DNA of 21,928 nt from an uncultured Treponema sp. (lineage in GTDB: Bacteria > Spirochaetota > Spirochaetia > Treponematales > Treponemataceae), in assembly GCA_937900125.1 (NCBI GenBank), contig CALCEK010000254.1, positions 1 through 21,928 on the forward strand. The letters run 5' to 3'. The translations under genes were made by a program, and so were the position numbers. This document shows positions 14,334-21,928 of this stretch, in pieces; within the stretch, counting starts at the first letter, position 1; each line of letters starts with the position of its first letter. Below the pieces are notes generated by a model that saw nothing but the letters and a program-made list of their open reading frames with translations, was not told the origin of the DNA and ran no database searches.

Positions 14334-15929
14334 TTAAGCTTCTTTTTCTGTATCGGCAAAATAAAGGACTGCCTGCACTCCCCCGCGCATAAGCAAAGTC
14401 CATATTTTTTTACATTCCCAATCTTTGTGTTTTAGAACAAGTTTATCAATAATTTGTATACTTTCCAAAATTGTACGATGATTCCAATCTGAAAAATCTG
14501 ACAAACGATTTAAGATTTCTTTAGGAATTTGATTCAAAATTGGTGTATCGCAAGCAAAACTTGATTTTATCTTAAAATAATTGTCAATTTCTGATTGCAA
14601 ATTTTCTGGTAGAGTAAAGGCATCTTCTGGAAAACCTTTTTCGCTTGCATTTTGCCTTCCAAACAAAAAGTCATCAGTTTTAGAATTATTTGCTTTTAAG
14701 CGAATCACTATTGAAGAAACCGCTTTTTCTGAAGCAAAAATTGCCTCTTTGCGCGTGGGGGCAAGACTTATACAATTACCGCATTTTTCCACATTGTTAC
14801 GGGGAAAATCCACAAAATCGCCTGTTTGTACACGTGGAAACACATTCTTAATAAACGGAATTTTTTCTGCACTTTCTAGCCCAATGACATCAGAAACAAT
14901 TCCAGGGATGGAAATCCAAGCGCGTTCTGCCGAAGTAAAAATTGATGGCAGCTCGTACAATTCGAATCCACATTCAGAATCCTGAAAAGGAAGTTTTTTA
15001 CGCATTTTAAGAAAATTTTCAGATTCCGCTCCCAATGCTAAGTTTAAAGCTTCTTTTGTAAGATTGAAATTAGCTGAAAATGGAAATGTCCAGCCCGACA
15101 TATAACCGCCCGAAAGCCTAGCGGCAATTTCTCCAATCATCGCCCCATTTTTTGTGTACTTTATATCCGCCTTTGCAACTCCATGCGTTAAACCTAAAGC
15201 CTTTGCGCCTGCTGCAAATGTTTTTATTAAGTCAAATTTAATATTTTCTTCTATATTAGAGGGCATTGTGTGTCCCATTTCGATAAAATACGGCGGATAA
15301 AAAATATGTCGGTCAGCAAAGCCCGTAACTGTAAAAGTTCCCTTGTAAATAAGTGCGTCAATTGAAAACTCAAGCCCTTCCATATAATCTTCAAGAATGG
15401 TGGTTTTGCTCCGCGACGCAGAAAGCGCAGCCTCTACAGATGACTGGTATTCGCTTGCGTCGCGAATGAGTCTGCAACCTCTTGCCCCCATATTGTCAAC
15501 GGGTTTTATAACTTTAGGAAAATGCACATTTTGCAAAAGTTTTGAATCTTTACATTCGACAAATGCGGGCGAAGGAACGTTACTTTTTTGAAAACAAGTT
15601 CGCATCAGGATTTTGTCACTTGCATTTAAGGCTGATTTAAAACTATGTGAAGGTAATTTTAAGTTTTCGGCAACAAATGCAACTGAGGCGGAAAAATCTG
15701 TTCCAGCGGTAAAAACTGCACATATTTTATGCGGAAAATTCTTTGCGCTAGCAAGTAAACCTTCGCGGTCTTTTAAATCTATAGGGGAAAAAATGTCCGC
15801 TAAAGGAACACAAATGGCTTTTGGATTTGCGTCAACTAAAAATACTTTGTAGCCAAGTTCGTGGGCAGCTTCGATTGCAGGGCGTTGCATAAGTCCCGCA
15901 CCTAAAATCATAACGTATTTGTCTAACAT
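14334..15929 (-). CDS. ATP-grasp ligase
   Basis: A 531-residue carboxylate-amine or thiol ligase of the ATP-grasp superfamily, which activates a carboxylate as acyl phosphate. Residues 1-95 form a Rossmann-like pre-ATP-grasp domain (VMILGAGLMQRPAIEAAHEL). ATP-binding elements follow: FPKVIKPVDNMGARGCRLI with Lys142, TTILEDYMEGLEFSIDALI with Glu180/Glu184/Glu187, and the metal-binding MIGEIAARLSGGYMSG with Glu267 and Arg271. A further ~150 residues after about 380 have no domain I know. The substrate is not visible in the sequence. Four bases separate it from the triple-fusion sugar gene upstream, so attachment of an amino acid or other acyl group to a sugar precursor is a reasonable inference. 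Carbamoyl-phosphate-synthase-like or PurK-like roles are unlikely given the context. Confidence 0.85.
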   Translation of the reverse strand: MLDKYVMILGAGLMQRPAIEAAHELGYKVFLVDANPKAICVPLADIFSPIDLKDREGLLASAKNFPHKICAVFTAGTDFSASVAFVAENLKLPSHSFKSALNASDKILMRTCFQKSNVPSPAFVECKDSKLLQNVHFPKVIKPVDNMGARGCRLIRDASEYQSSVEAALSASRSKTTILEDYMEGLEFSIDALIYKGTFTVTGFADRHIFYPPYFIEMGHTMPSNIEENIKFDLIKTFAAGAKALGLTHGVAKADIKYTKNGAMIGEIAARLSGGYMSGWTFPFSANFNLTKEALNLALGAESENFLKMRKKLPFQDSECGFELYELPSIFTSAERAWISIPGIVSDVIGLESAEKIPFIKNVFPRVQTGDFVDFPRNNVEKCGNCISLAPTRKEAIFASEKAVSSIVIRLKANNSKTDDFLFGRQNASEKGFPEDAFTLPENLQSEIDNYFKIKSSFACDTPILNQIPKEILNRLSDFSDWNHRTILESIQIIDKLVLKHKDWECKKIWTLLMRGGVQAVLYFADTEKEA

Positions 15930-15933
15930 TGAT

Positions 15934-18453
15934 TTAACCTAAATTTTCAACTTTTCTGCAATACACTTCAAAAGTATCGCCTAGCTTCATTATATGGCTT
16001 ACGCCGCTTAACATTTTAAGTTGAATTGAAGATTCATTCCATTTTTTTTGTTGAGCTTTTGGAAATCGCTCTGGGTGAATCCCCGTAACAACAATTTTTG
16101 CCACTTCAAAACCATATCGGCGTACAATTTGGGAAGTTTTTTTTGGTTCCCACAGTGTGTAATGGTCAGCGGGACTTTGGGTAAAAAATGATTGCGTATT
16201 ATATTTCGCGCTCACTCCAGAAGCAGAAGGGGTGCTAAATGCAAAAATTCCCCCTTTTTTGAGAATTTTTGAAACAGTTTTCAACACGCTATCCGCATCC
16301 TTAAAATGTTCAATTACAAACCACATTGTTACGGCATCAAATTTTTCAATGCCGAATTCCGAACTAACGTCAATTCTAGGGAACGCGCCTTTTGCAGCAG
16401 GAAAATGCAAATTGTTTTGAACATAATGCACCGCATCTTCTGAAATATCAGTTCCAAAAACTTGCCAGCCCGCGTCGCTTGCCGCGTCAAGAAAAGGTCC
16501 AAATGCGCATCCTATGTCAAGCACAGAGGGCGTAACAGAAGAATGGCTTCTGCGATACAATTGGTCAATTAGGTTGATTCGTCTAATTCCTTGTGATTTT
16601 ATCGCCTGAAAATCGTCGAGATAGGTTTTTCCGTACTGTTTTTCATAATCTTCAAAAAAGTACGAATGTTTGTATTCTGTCGGAACAGATTTTTTTGTCC
16701 ATGACATATATAACATTCCGCATTTTTTACACCGCCTGAATGTGCGTTCAGAAGTTCGGGCAACAAGCGCGTCTTTTTCTAAAGATTCGTGGCTTTGGCA
16801 AATGGGACAAGGAAGCCTCTCCCCTTCTGCTAATTCTAAAACAAAATCTGAAAGAGAATGTTCCGATTTATTTTCAGAATAAATTAAGTTTTCTGGATTT
16901 TTGAGTAATTCCTTAAACGATTCTGAAGAAATGTCCCCAGAAGAAATTGATGAAAAACCGTAATTTTGTGCAAGAGTTTGGTGAAGCGGCGTTGTTCCTA
17001 GCAAAATGACAGCACAGCCAGCAGACATAGCTTCAAACGCAGTAAAACCGTAATGCGTTACAACTAAATCGTATTCGTATAGTTTTTCTTTAAGATTATT
17101 TACAGGCTCTGACAATTTTATGTATTGTTTAAGATTATTTTCAAGTTCGTCAAGCTGATTTTTTATTTCTTGAAGATTTGGAACAATCGCTGTTACATAA
17201 ATATTGCACTGTGCAAGGGAAATTGCACTTGGAAACGCAAGAGAAGCGGGGTCTTCGCCACCTAAAACGACTAACGCAGTGTGAATTTTTGCAGAACGCA
17301 TTTCTGCACTTCGGACATTTTTAGCGCGTGGAATAAAACTTGGGTCAGAAAGATTAACATATCGATTTTTTTGTGCAGACGGCAAAATATCAAGAAGAAA
17401 ATCAACGCAATCTGTAGAAGAAGAACCTTCGTCAATGGCAACGACTGGGATTTTTTCACTCAATTCCAAAAGATAATTTGACGGAGAAACAAACATATCT
17501 GTAAGCGCAAGGTGATAATAATCTAAAATGTCAAGATTATGAATTATTTGCTCCTCTGAAAGTCCTTTTGAAAGCGCGTCTGTTACAAGCGAAGAAGTTT
17601 GTTCAAGGTCAGCGTCTTGCGGAATAAAAATATCCGCGCCAGTATTTAAGGCAATTTCAAGGCAACGGTGCAAATGTCCCGTTCCCTGTCCCTTTTTTGT
17701 GCTGGGAAACAAAATAATTGGGTGTTTTATACACGGATTTTCAAATGCCTCCACAATGCTTTGTGCAGAAAACGGAGAAGCATTTTTGGCGTTTGTTGAA
17801 TTAACAATGCGTACTATACTTTGAGCGCGATGATAATCAGAAGCCGTATCAATGGTTGTTCGCAATTCAGGATGATTCCATTCTTCAGGTGATTTTAAGA
17901 AAATGCAATTAAAGGAATCAGTGTGATTGTAAAGCGCAGGACCGACGTGTTCATGGTCATACGGGAGATTTGTCATTGTCCGAGCTTGCAAAAGAGACTG
18001 AGCATTCAAAATTTCAATTCCAGAACCATGCGGAAGCCCCGAATATGTCATATAATCAATTGCTTTGTTTTTTGATTGCGCTCGATACTCATTTAGCAAA
18101 GAAGAAGCCGCCTCGTAAAACAAAAATGGGTTGTCAGCAGTTGCCCGCAAAACAGAAGAAGCCTTGTATTTTTCAATAACATCGCAAAATCGCCCTAAAA
18201 CATCTTCCTTTGACCCCGCAAAAAGTTCAAATCCGCACTTTTTGGCAATCGGCAAAAGTTCCGACTCGCTTTCGGTGTCAACGGCAAGCACGTAAGAATT
18301 GGCTTTTACCATTTTCATTGCATTAAGCGTCCATTCAAGTACAGTTTTTTCGCCTAAGGGTAAAAGAGCTTTTCTTGGAAGCCGCGTTGAAGAAAGTCTA
18401 CACTGAACTACAACAATTGTGTGTTCGCGCTTAAACAGATTCATGAGTTTCAT
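15934..18453 (-). CDS. Triple fusion: SpsF-like nucleotidyltransferase, PseG-like nucleotide-sugar hydrolase, zinc-ribbon methyltransferase
   Basis: Three enzymes in 839 residues. (1) About 10-240: an SpsF/CMP-sugar-synthetase-like GT-A domain with VVVQCRLSSTRLPRKALLPL and RATADNPFL, expected to activate a sugar with a nucleotide. (2) About 245-540: a PseG-like GT-B hydrolase with KGQGTGHLHRC (His260 at the catalytic position), VVLGGEDP and THYGFTAFEAMSAGC; PseG removes UDP in pseudaminic acid synthesis. (3) About 545-830: a zinc ribbon, CPIC (549-552) and CKKC (575-578), followed by a SAM methyltransferase with VLDIGCAFGPFLD (motif I) and WFVIEHFKDADSVL. The first two steps recall nonulosonate (pseudaminic or legionaminic-like) synthesis; the third may methylate the sugar. 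The start overlaps the glycosyltransferase by 23 bases and has a GGGGGAAAG site. The exact sugar is unknown. Confidence 0.88.
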   Translation of the reverse strand: MKLMNLFKREHTIVVVQCRLSSTRLPRKALLPLGEKTVLEWTLNAMKMVKANSYVLAVDTESESELLPIAKKCGFELFAGSKEDVLGRFCDVIEKYKASSVLRATADNPFLFYEAASSLLNEYRAQSKNKAIDYMTYSGLPHGSGIEILNAQSLLQARTMTNLPYDHEHVGPALYNHTDSFNCIFLKSPEEWNHPELRTTIDTASDYHRAQSIVRIVNSTNAKNASPFSAQSIVEAFENPCIKHPIILFPSTKKGQGTGHLHRCLEIALNTGADIFIPQDADLEQTSSLVTDALSKGLSEEQIIHNLDILDYYHLALTDMFVSPSNYLLELSEKIPVVAIDEGSSSTDCVDFLLDILPSAQKNRYVNLSDPSFIPRAKNVRSAEMRSAKIHTALVVLGGEDPASLAFPSAISLAQCNIYVTAIVPNLQEIKNQLDELENNLKQYIKLSEPVNNLKEKLYEYDLVVTHYGFTAFEAMSAGCAVILLGTTPLHQTLAQNYGFSSISSGDISSESFKELLKNPENLIYSENKSEHSLSDFVLELAEGERLPCPICQSHESLEKDALVARTSERTFRRCKKCGMLYMSWTKKSVPTEYKHSYFFEDYEKQYGKTYLDDFQAIKSQGIRRINLIDQLYRRSHSSVTPSVLDIGCAFGPFLDAASDAGWQVFGTDISEDAVHYVQNNLHFPAAKGAFPRIDVSSEFGIEKFDAVTMWFVIEHFKDADSVLKTVSKILKKGGIFAFSTPSASGVSAKYNTQSFFTQSPADHYTLWEPKKTSQIVRRYGFEVAKIVVTGIHPERFPKAQQKKWNESSIQLKMLSGVSHIMKLGDTFEVYCRKVENLG

Positions 18454-19408
18454 TTTCTTTCCCCCAGTCTTCTATGAGTGAAGCCGCATCGAGCTTAAAG
18501 CGATACTTATTTTCTGCTGTCCATCTGCGTGCTTCTTTGAACATTGCAAGCGATTCGCCTAAGCCGTGCGAACTTCGCGAATGAAATGCAAAAAATGATG
18601 AACGAGGAATTTCTGCGTGGTCACTTTTGTAAATCGGAAGCAAATTTTTTAAGTAAAAATTAAGATAAGAAGCGTCTATTGTTTGGTCATCACTAGGAAC
18701 GTTTCCTGAATAAGTGAGTGTAAACGCTGTTTCGAGCGTTACTTTTTCGCCCCACAACCAAGCGCGAAAGAATAAATCCAATTTTTGCCAATACGCACTT
18801 GTAATTGTGTAGTCCGCCCCGCCAATTTTTATAAAACGCTCCCTATCGTAAAATCCCGCAAAATCGGCAGGATAAAGCGTTTTTGCTCCTTCAGAAATTG
18901 CGAGAGAAGATTCAACTTGAAAAACTGACTTTTTTACGGTTGGCGAAAAACGCACGGGCAAAATCTGCAAGGTTGAACTTTGCAACCTTGGGCAAACACA
19001 AAATTGCTCTTTTTCAATTAGTTTTTTTGCTAAAAGAGACGAAAACGGAACATTTTCTGCGCAAAGATTGTCTTGTAAAACCAAAACGTATGGTGTTTGC
19101 GCCATAGAAATTCCCATATTCAGCAAATCACCTTGAGTTACATCTTCTAGCGGAACAATAAATTTCACCATTGGATATTGCTTTGTAAGAGAATCAAGAT
19201 TGTAATTTTTTCCGTGAGCTTCAATGCTAATTATAGATTCAAAACCATTGTGCAAAAGGTTTTCTAATATGCGGTCACGGTATTGTTTTTCTGAACGATT
19301 TAAAATAAGGCAGGTAACAGGCATAAGCACTTTTTCGGGCTTTTCGCCACCGCCTAAAACCGTGTGATTTATTTGTCGCTCGTTAAAAATTGAAGGTATA
19401 GTATTCAT
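18431..19408 (-). CDS. GT-A-like glycosyltransferase (family 2-like), lineage-specific
   Basis: A 325-residue soluble protein. The N-terminal part has the GT-2-like order: VTCLILNRSEKQYRDRILEN, FESIISIEAHGKN, then GDLLNMGISMAQTPYVLVLQ with DN where a DxD is usual. Further on are GFYDRERFIKIGGADYTITS, which recalls the GT-2 acceptor-site region, and a helical C-terminus with a FRAWLWGEKV segment. I start at 19408, overlapping the spiro-SPASM gene by 26 bases; an upstream ATG in the same frame at 19507 would give a 125-base overlap and is less likely. It overlaps the triple-fusion gene by 23 bases, so translation of the three is probably coupled. It would transfer the sugar made by its neighbours, but donor and acceptor are inferred from position only. 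The missing clear DxD leaves room for a non-catalytic role. Confidence 0.7.
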   Translation of the reverse strand: MNTIPSIFNERQINHTVLGGGEKPEKVLMPVTCLILNRSEKQYRDRILENLLHNGFESIISIEAHGKNYNLDSLTKQYPMVKFIVPLEDVTQGDLLNMGISMAQTPYVLVLQDNLCAENVPFSSLLAKKLIEKEQFCVCPRLQSSTLQILPVRFSPTVKKSVFQVESSLAISEGAKTLYPADFAGFYDRERFIKIGGADYTITSAYWQKLDLFFRAWLWGEKVTLETAFTLTYSGNVPSDDQTIDASYLNFYLKNLLPIYKSDHAEIPRSSFFAFHSRSSHGLGESLAMFKEARRWTAENKYRFKLDAASLIEDWGKENETHESV

Positions 19409-20981
19409 CGCATTTCTCACATTTTTCTGTATACGAACATTCAATATGTTCTTCAACAATTTTTCGCCCCGATTCCCAAATTGCAGAAAGCTCCTCGGTA
19501 AAAACATTTCCTACGGGTTCTTCTAAAAGACATTCTTTGCATTTTAAAACCTGACCGCCAGGCAAAATGACCATATCGCGTTTTGCGTGCCAACAAGGGT
19601 TTCGCACAAGCGGCGAAAGGTCAGCGGGTTTTTCATTAGGCAAAAGTGCGCAAAAAGAATCGTACTTTTGAATAATCAAATTTCCGCTAGAAGGAGAAGT
19701 TTTTTCGTGCCAATAGCGGTAAAAAGGCTCAAGTTCCGCCTCATTCGCGTTCATTCGCGTAAATTGCGGGTAGACGACATTCGGAAAATGTTTGCACAAA
19801 AGTTCTATACTTTTGACAGTTTGGTCAAATTTGTCAACATTGTGAATTTGACTATAGGTTTTTGCCGAAAAAGCGTCCAATGCCACAATCCAAGTGAGCG
19901 GATTTTGATTTTTTTTGATTCTGGGTTTTGCATTTTTAAGGATATTTTCAATTTTTTCCGTAAGATTTTCTGTCAAAAGAAAACCGTCAGTTTCAATTAG
20001 CAAACTCAGATTCTCATAGGCAAGAACTGTTTGTATGTAAGAACAAAGATTTTCTCCTAGTACACAAGGTTCTGTCCACCCACCCCCTAGAGAAATTACC
20101 GCATCCCCAGAAAAAGCACTAATTTTTCCAACCAAATCAGAAAATTGCTCAAGGGACATTACATTTTCTCCACTACATTTGTATAGCCTACAAAATGGGT
20201 TGTAAATGGAATTAGACGCAACCTCGTTAGAAAGCAAAATCGTGTAAAAAGAGGGAACCGTCATTTGTATGCGCGAAGAGTGTTTTGCACATTCGCTTAT
20301 ATTTTGGGCATTTATTTTTTTCCCTTCGATTTTTAAAATTTCTGCAACTTCTTTGCAAGACAAAAATCCCCGTAAATCATTTGTAGAAAAATCAAGGCGC
20401 AACTGTCTAAAATCTTCGCTTGCAATAACGGTTTCTATTTCAAAAGCGTTTATGTCTGTTTTTAAAAGATTAAAAATGCTCGCATTTGTCACCTCAGAAT
20501 CGCTTGTTTTACACCGCCCCTCAGAAATCATCGCCTCTAAAATACCGAGCAAGCCAGAATCCAAAATTTCTGGGGCAAGCGACAACGGATAACCGTCTAC
20601 AAATGTATACTCAGCGTGATATTTAAGATGAGTGTCAACAGCTTCTTTTGTTAGCTCATCGTCAAGAAATGGGCTGTCAGCAAGGGCAAAAACGGCATAA
20701 TCGGCATTGTTTTTTTTACATTCCGCATTTAATGCAGAAATTAAACTTTTTGACGACCAATTTTCTTCGCAAACAAAACGCACTTTTTCGCCTAAAGAAT
20801 ATTTGTCTACAATTTGACTGGCATTTTTTTCCGTTTCGGGCGAAACTGCAATTACACAAAAATCCGAAGTTCTAAAAGCCCAATCAAGTGCTAAATCAAA
20901 AGAGGATTTTTCGTCATATATATTTTTAAAAGCATAGGAATTTTTAAATCCCGCATACAAAAAAACAATGGATTTCATCAT
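19383..20981 (-). CDS. Spiro-SPASM protein: NTase-like N-terminus, degenerate radical-SAM region, SPASM C-terminus
   Basis: A 532-residue protein of a family known only from spirochetes. Residues 1-150 look like a reduced sugar nucleotidyltransferase: ADYAVFALADSPFLDDEL resembles the ATADNPFL segment of the SpsF domain two genes downstream, but the N-terminal nucleotide-binding RLSSTRLPRK signature is absent. Residues ~240-440 resemble a radical-SAM barrel: NPFCRLYKC (Cys264, Cys269) where CxxxCxxC is expected, then AVISLGGGWTEP, similar to the usual GGEP motif. The three-cysteine motif is incomplete, so cluster and SAM chemistry may be lost or altered. Residues 463-524 are a SPASM domain: Cys463, 481, 484, 515, 521, 524 (CWHAKRDMVILPGGQVLKC, CEKCDEYY) for auxiliary iron-sulphur clusters. 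First gene of the operon; function unknown. Confidence 0.85.
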   Translation of the reverse strand: MMKSIVFLYAGFKNSYAFKNIYDEKSSFDLALDWAFRTSDFCVIAVSPETEKNASQIVDKYSLGEKVRFVCEENWSSKSLISALNAECKKNNADYAVFALADSPFLDDELTKEAVDTHLKYHAEYTFVDGYPLSLAPEILDSGLLGILEAMISEGRCKTSDSEVTNASIFNLLKTDINAFEIETVIASEDFRQLRLDFSTNDLRGFLSCKEVAEILKIEGKKINAQNISECAKHSSRIQMTVPSFYTILLSNEVASNSIYNPFCRLYKCSGENVMSLEQFSDLVGKISAFSGDAVISLGGGWTEPCVLGENLCSYIQTVLAYENLSLLIETDGFLLTENLTEKIENILKNAKPRIKKNQNPLTWIVALDAFSAKTYSQIHNVDKFDQTVKSIELLCKHFPNVVYPQFTRMNANEAELEPFYRYWHEKTSPSSGNLIIQKYDSFCALLPNEKPADLSPLVRNPCWHAKRDMVILPGGQVLKCKECLLEEPVGNVFTEELSAIWESGRKIVEEHIECSYTEKCEKCDEYYTFNF

Positions 20982-21029
20982 TTCTTTATCGGAAACAAAA
21001 TAGAACGATTTTAGAAAAAACTAGGGCAT

Positions 21030-21149
21030 CTCTAAAAATCCACAAAAATGTCTTTATAAAGATTGCCCAGCGGGTTTTAATTCGTTGTAATATCACGACT
21101 TAAAGTATCGCTTTTTAAGATTTACTTCTAAAAATTGCATTTTTTAGAG
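21030..21149. repeat. Repeated CTCTAAAAAT-type motif between the operon and xseA
   Basis: TCTAAAAAT occurs at 21031-21039 and again at 21127-21135, and a near-inverted copy (ATTTTTTAGAG) follows at 21139-21149, so the second and third can form a hairpin. The 217 bases between the divergent spiro-SPASM and xseA genes are otherwise AT-rich without a gene. Confidence 0.4.
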
Positions 21150-21162
21150 TTTTTCAATACGA

Positions 21163-21191
21163 TTGCAATTTTAGGGCTAAAAAAGTATAAT
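21163..21191 (+). promoter_or_regulatory. xseA: Promoter of xseA
   Basis: TTGCAA (21163-21168) and a perfect TATAAT (21186-21191) are 17 bases apart. The xseA ATG starts seven bases after the -10, which is where transcription should begin. The spacer holds the palindrome TTTTAGGGCTAAAA (21169-21182), a possible operator. Confidence 0.65.
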
Positions 21192-21198
21192 TTTTTTT

Positions 21199-21928
21199 AT
21201 GAATCTATCGCAGGCGAATGACAATGTGCTTACAGTTTCGCAACTTACAGGTCTTATAAAAACGCTCCTTGAAGGAACTTTTGCGTCCGTTGAATTAAAA
21301 GGGGAAATTTCCAATTTTAAGCCAAATGCTTCTAGCGGTCACCTTTATTTTGTCTTAAAAGATTCTGAAAGTCAAATTACCGCCGTTATGTTTCGCGGAA
21401 AAGCGCAAAATTTGCAATTTAAGCCCAAAGATGGAATGTTAGTCCATGCAAAAGGAAACATCAGCGTTTATCCCCCGCGCGGAAATTACCAAATAATAAT
21501 TTCTTCTATGGAAAAAGCGGGAACTGGCGACATAATGGAGCTGATTGAAGAGCGAAAACGCAAACTGCAAGCAGAAGGACTTTTTTCTTCGGAGCGGAAA
21601 CGCCCGATTCCGCGCTTTCCAAACACCATAGGCATTGTAACAAGTCCTACGGGGGCGGCTTTGCGGGATATTTTGAATATTACGCTCCGCAGAAATAACA
21701 GCATAAACGTAACAATTTTTCCTTCCCTTGTACAAGGAGAGGCAGCGGCTTCTTCAATCGTAAAAATGATAAAAATTGCAAACGATTACAATATGTGCGA
21801 TGTTCTGATTGTTGGGCGCGGAGGCGGCTCGCTTGAAGATTTGCTCCCCTTTAGCGAAGAAATCGTCGTGCGTGCGATTGCCGATTCCCACATTCCCGTG
21901 GTGAGCGCGGTGGGGCATGAAATCGACT
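21199..21928 (+). CDS. xseA: Exodeoxyribonuclease VII large subunit (5' part; runs off the window)
   Basis: Catalytic subunit of exonuclease VII, which with XseB degrades single-stranded DNA into oligonucleotides. The visible 243 residues hold the N-terminal OB-fold domain (LTVSQLTGLIKTLLEG, VELKGEISNFKPNASSGHLY, VMFRGKAQNL, YPPRGNYQIIISSM) and the start of the catalytic domain (KRPIPRFPNTIGIVTSPTGA, VLIVGRGGGSLEDLLPF, VVSAVGHEID). All are family signatures and the spacing is normal. The first ATG follows the promoter directly and has no Shine-Dalgarno, only a T run, so a leaderless mRNA is likely. Divergent from the spiro-SPASM operon across a 217-base shared region. Confidence 0.96.
   Translation, partial: MNLSQANDNVLTVSQLTGLIKTLLEGTFASVELKGEISNFKPNASSGHLYFVLKDSESQITAVMFRGKAQNLQFKPKDGMLVHAKGNISVYPPRGNYQIIISSMEKAGTGDIMELIEERKRKLQAEGLFSSERKRPIPRFPNTIGIVTSPTGAALRDILNITLRRNNSINVTIFPSLVQGEAAASSIVKMIKIANDYNMCDVLIVGRGGGSLEDLLPFSEEIVVRAIADSHIPVVSAVGHEID

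Noticed and set aside
1..21928. CRISPR array, insertion sequence, prophage or toxin-antitoxin genes.
   Set aside because: I looked on both strands for spaced direct repeats, transposase motifs, terminal inverted repeats and phage structural genes and saw none. The only tandem repeat is the short GAATTAC run at 6888.

Overview
The window reads as three pieces of different bacterial origin joined end to end, most simply a chimeric metagenome assembly. (1) About 1-720 looks clostridial or otherwise Gram-positive: the tail of an unidentified gene, then the first two thirds of a secreted OB-fold protein. (2) About 720-9440 is Bacteroidales: the last ~60 codons of one GH51 arabinofuranosidase, a complete second GH51, a periplasmic N-acetylmuramoyl-L-alanine amidase, a GH9 lipoprotein cellulase, and convergently FloA and a TPR/PD40/SPOR envelope protein. 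A TAnnTTTG promoter box and a general lack of Shine-Dalgarno sequences fit that phylum. (3) About 9440-21928 is Treponema, AT-richer, with FlaA, a spiro-SPASM protein and xseA. Its promoters are ordinary -35/-10 pairs, and several genes have purine-rich Shine-Dalgarno sites. Both joins fall inside genes: 326-898 fuses an OB-fold protein to a GH51 C-terminus, and 9304-9927 is a substrate-binding protein that stops resembling its family where the Bacteroidales gene begins. The mix of polysaccharide-degrading Bacteroidales and Treponema suggests a gut or rumen community.

Bacteroidales part: GH51, amidase and GH9 lie on the plus strand, with a terminator after GH51 and a shared terminator between GH9 and floA. 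GH51 and GH9 would attack arabinose side chains and beta-glucan backbones of plant cell walls. On the minus strand the SPOR/PD40 protein precedes floA; both concern the cell envelope.

Treponema part: six genes from 20981 down to 12832 on the minus strand overlap or nearly touch. They are a spiro-SPASM protein, a GT-A-like glycosyltransferase, a fusion of SpsF-like nucleotidyltransferase, PseG-like hydrolase and zinc-ribbon methyltransferase, an ATP-grasp ligase, a periplasmic amidase and a GerMN protein. Directly after them comes flaA, the flagellar sheath protein, with its own promoter and terminator. Nonulosonate-type sugar enzymes, a ligase and a methyltransferase beside flaA make this a good candidate for a spirochete system that builds or attaches a surface or flagellar glycan. 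Further on are a RelA/SpoT-type alarmone synthetase fused to TPRs, tRNA-Glu(UUC), and the truncated ABC substrate-binding protein. Divergent from the operon, xseA begins at a promoter placed so that its mRNA would be leaderless; the gene runs off the window end.

The most interesting region is 14334-20981, where two consecutive-operon proteins (spiro-SPASM and the triple fusion) appear to share a related nucleotidyltransferase-like N-terminal domain.
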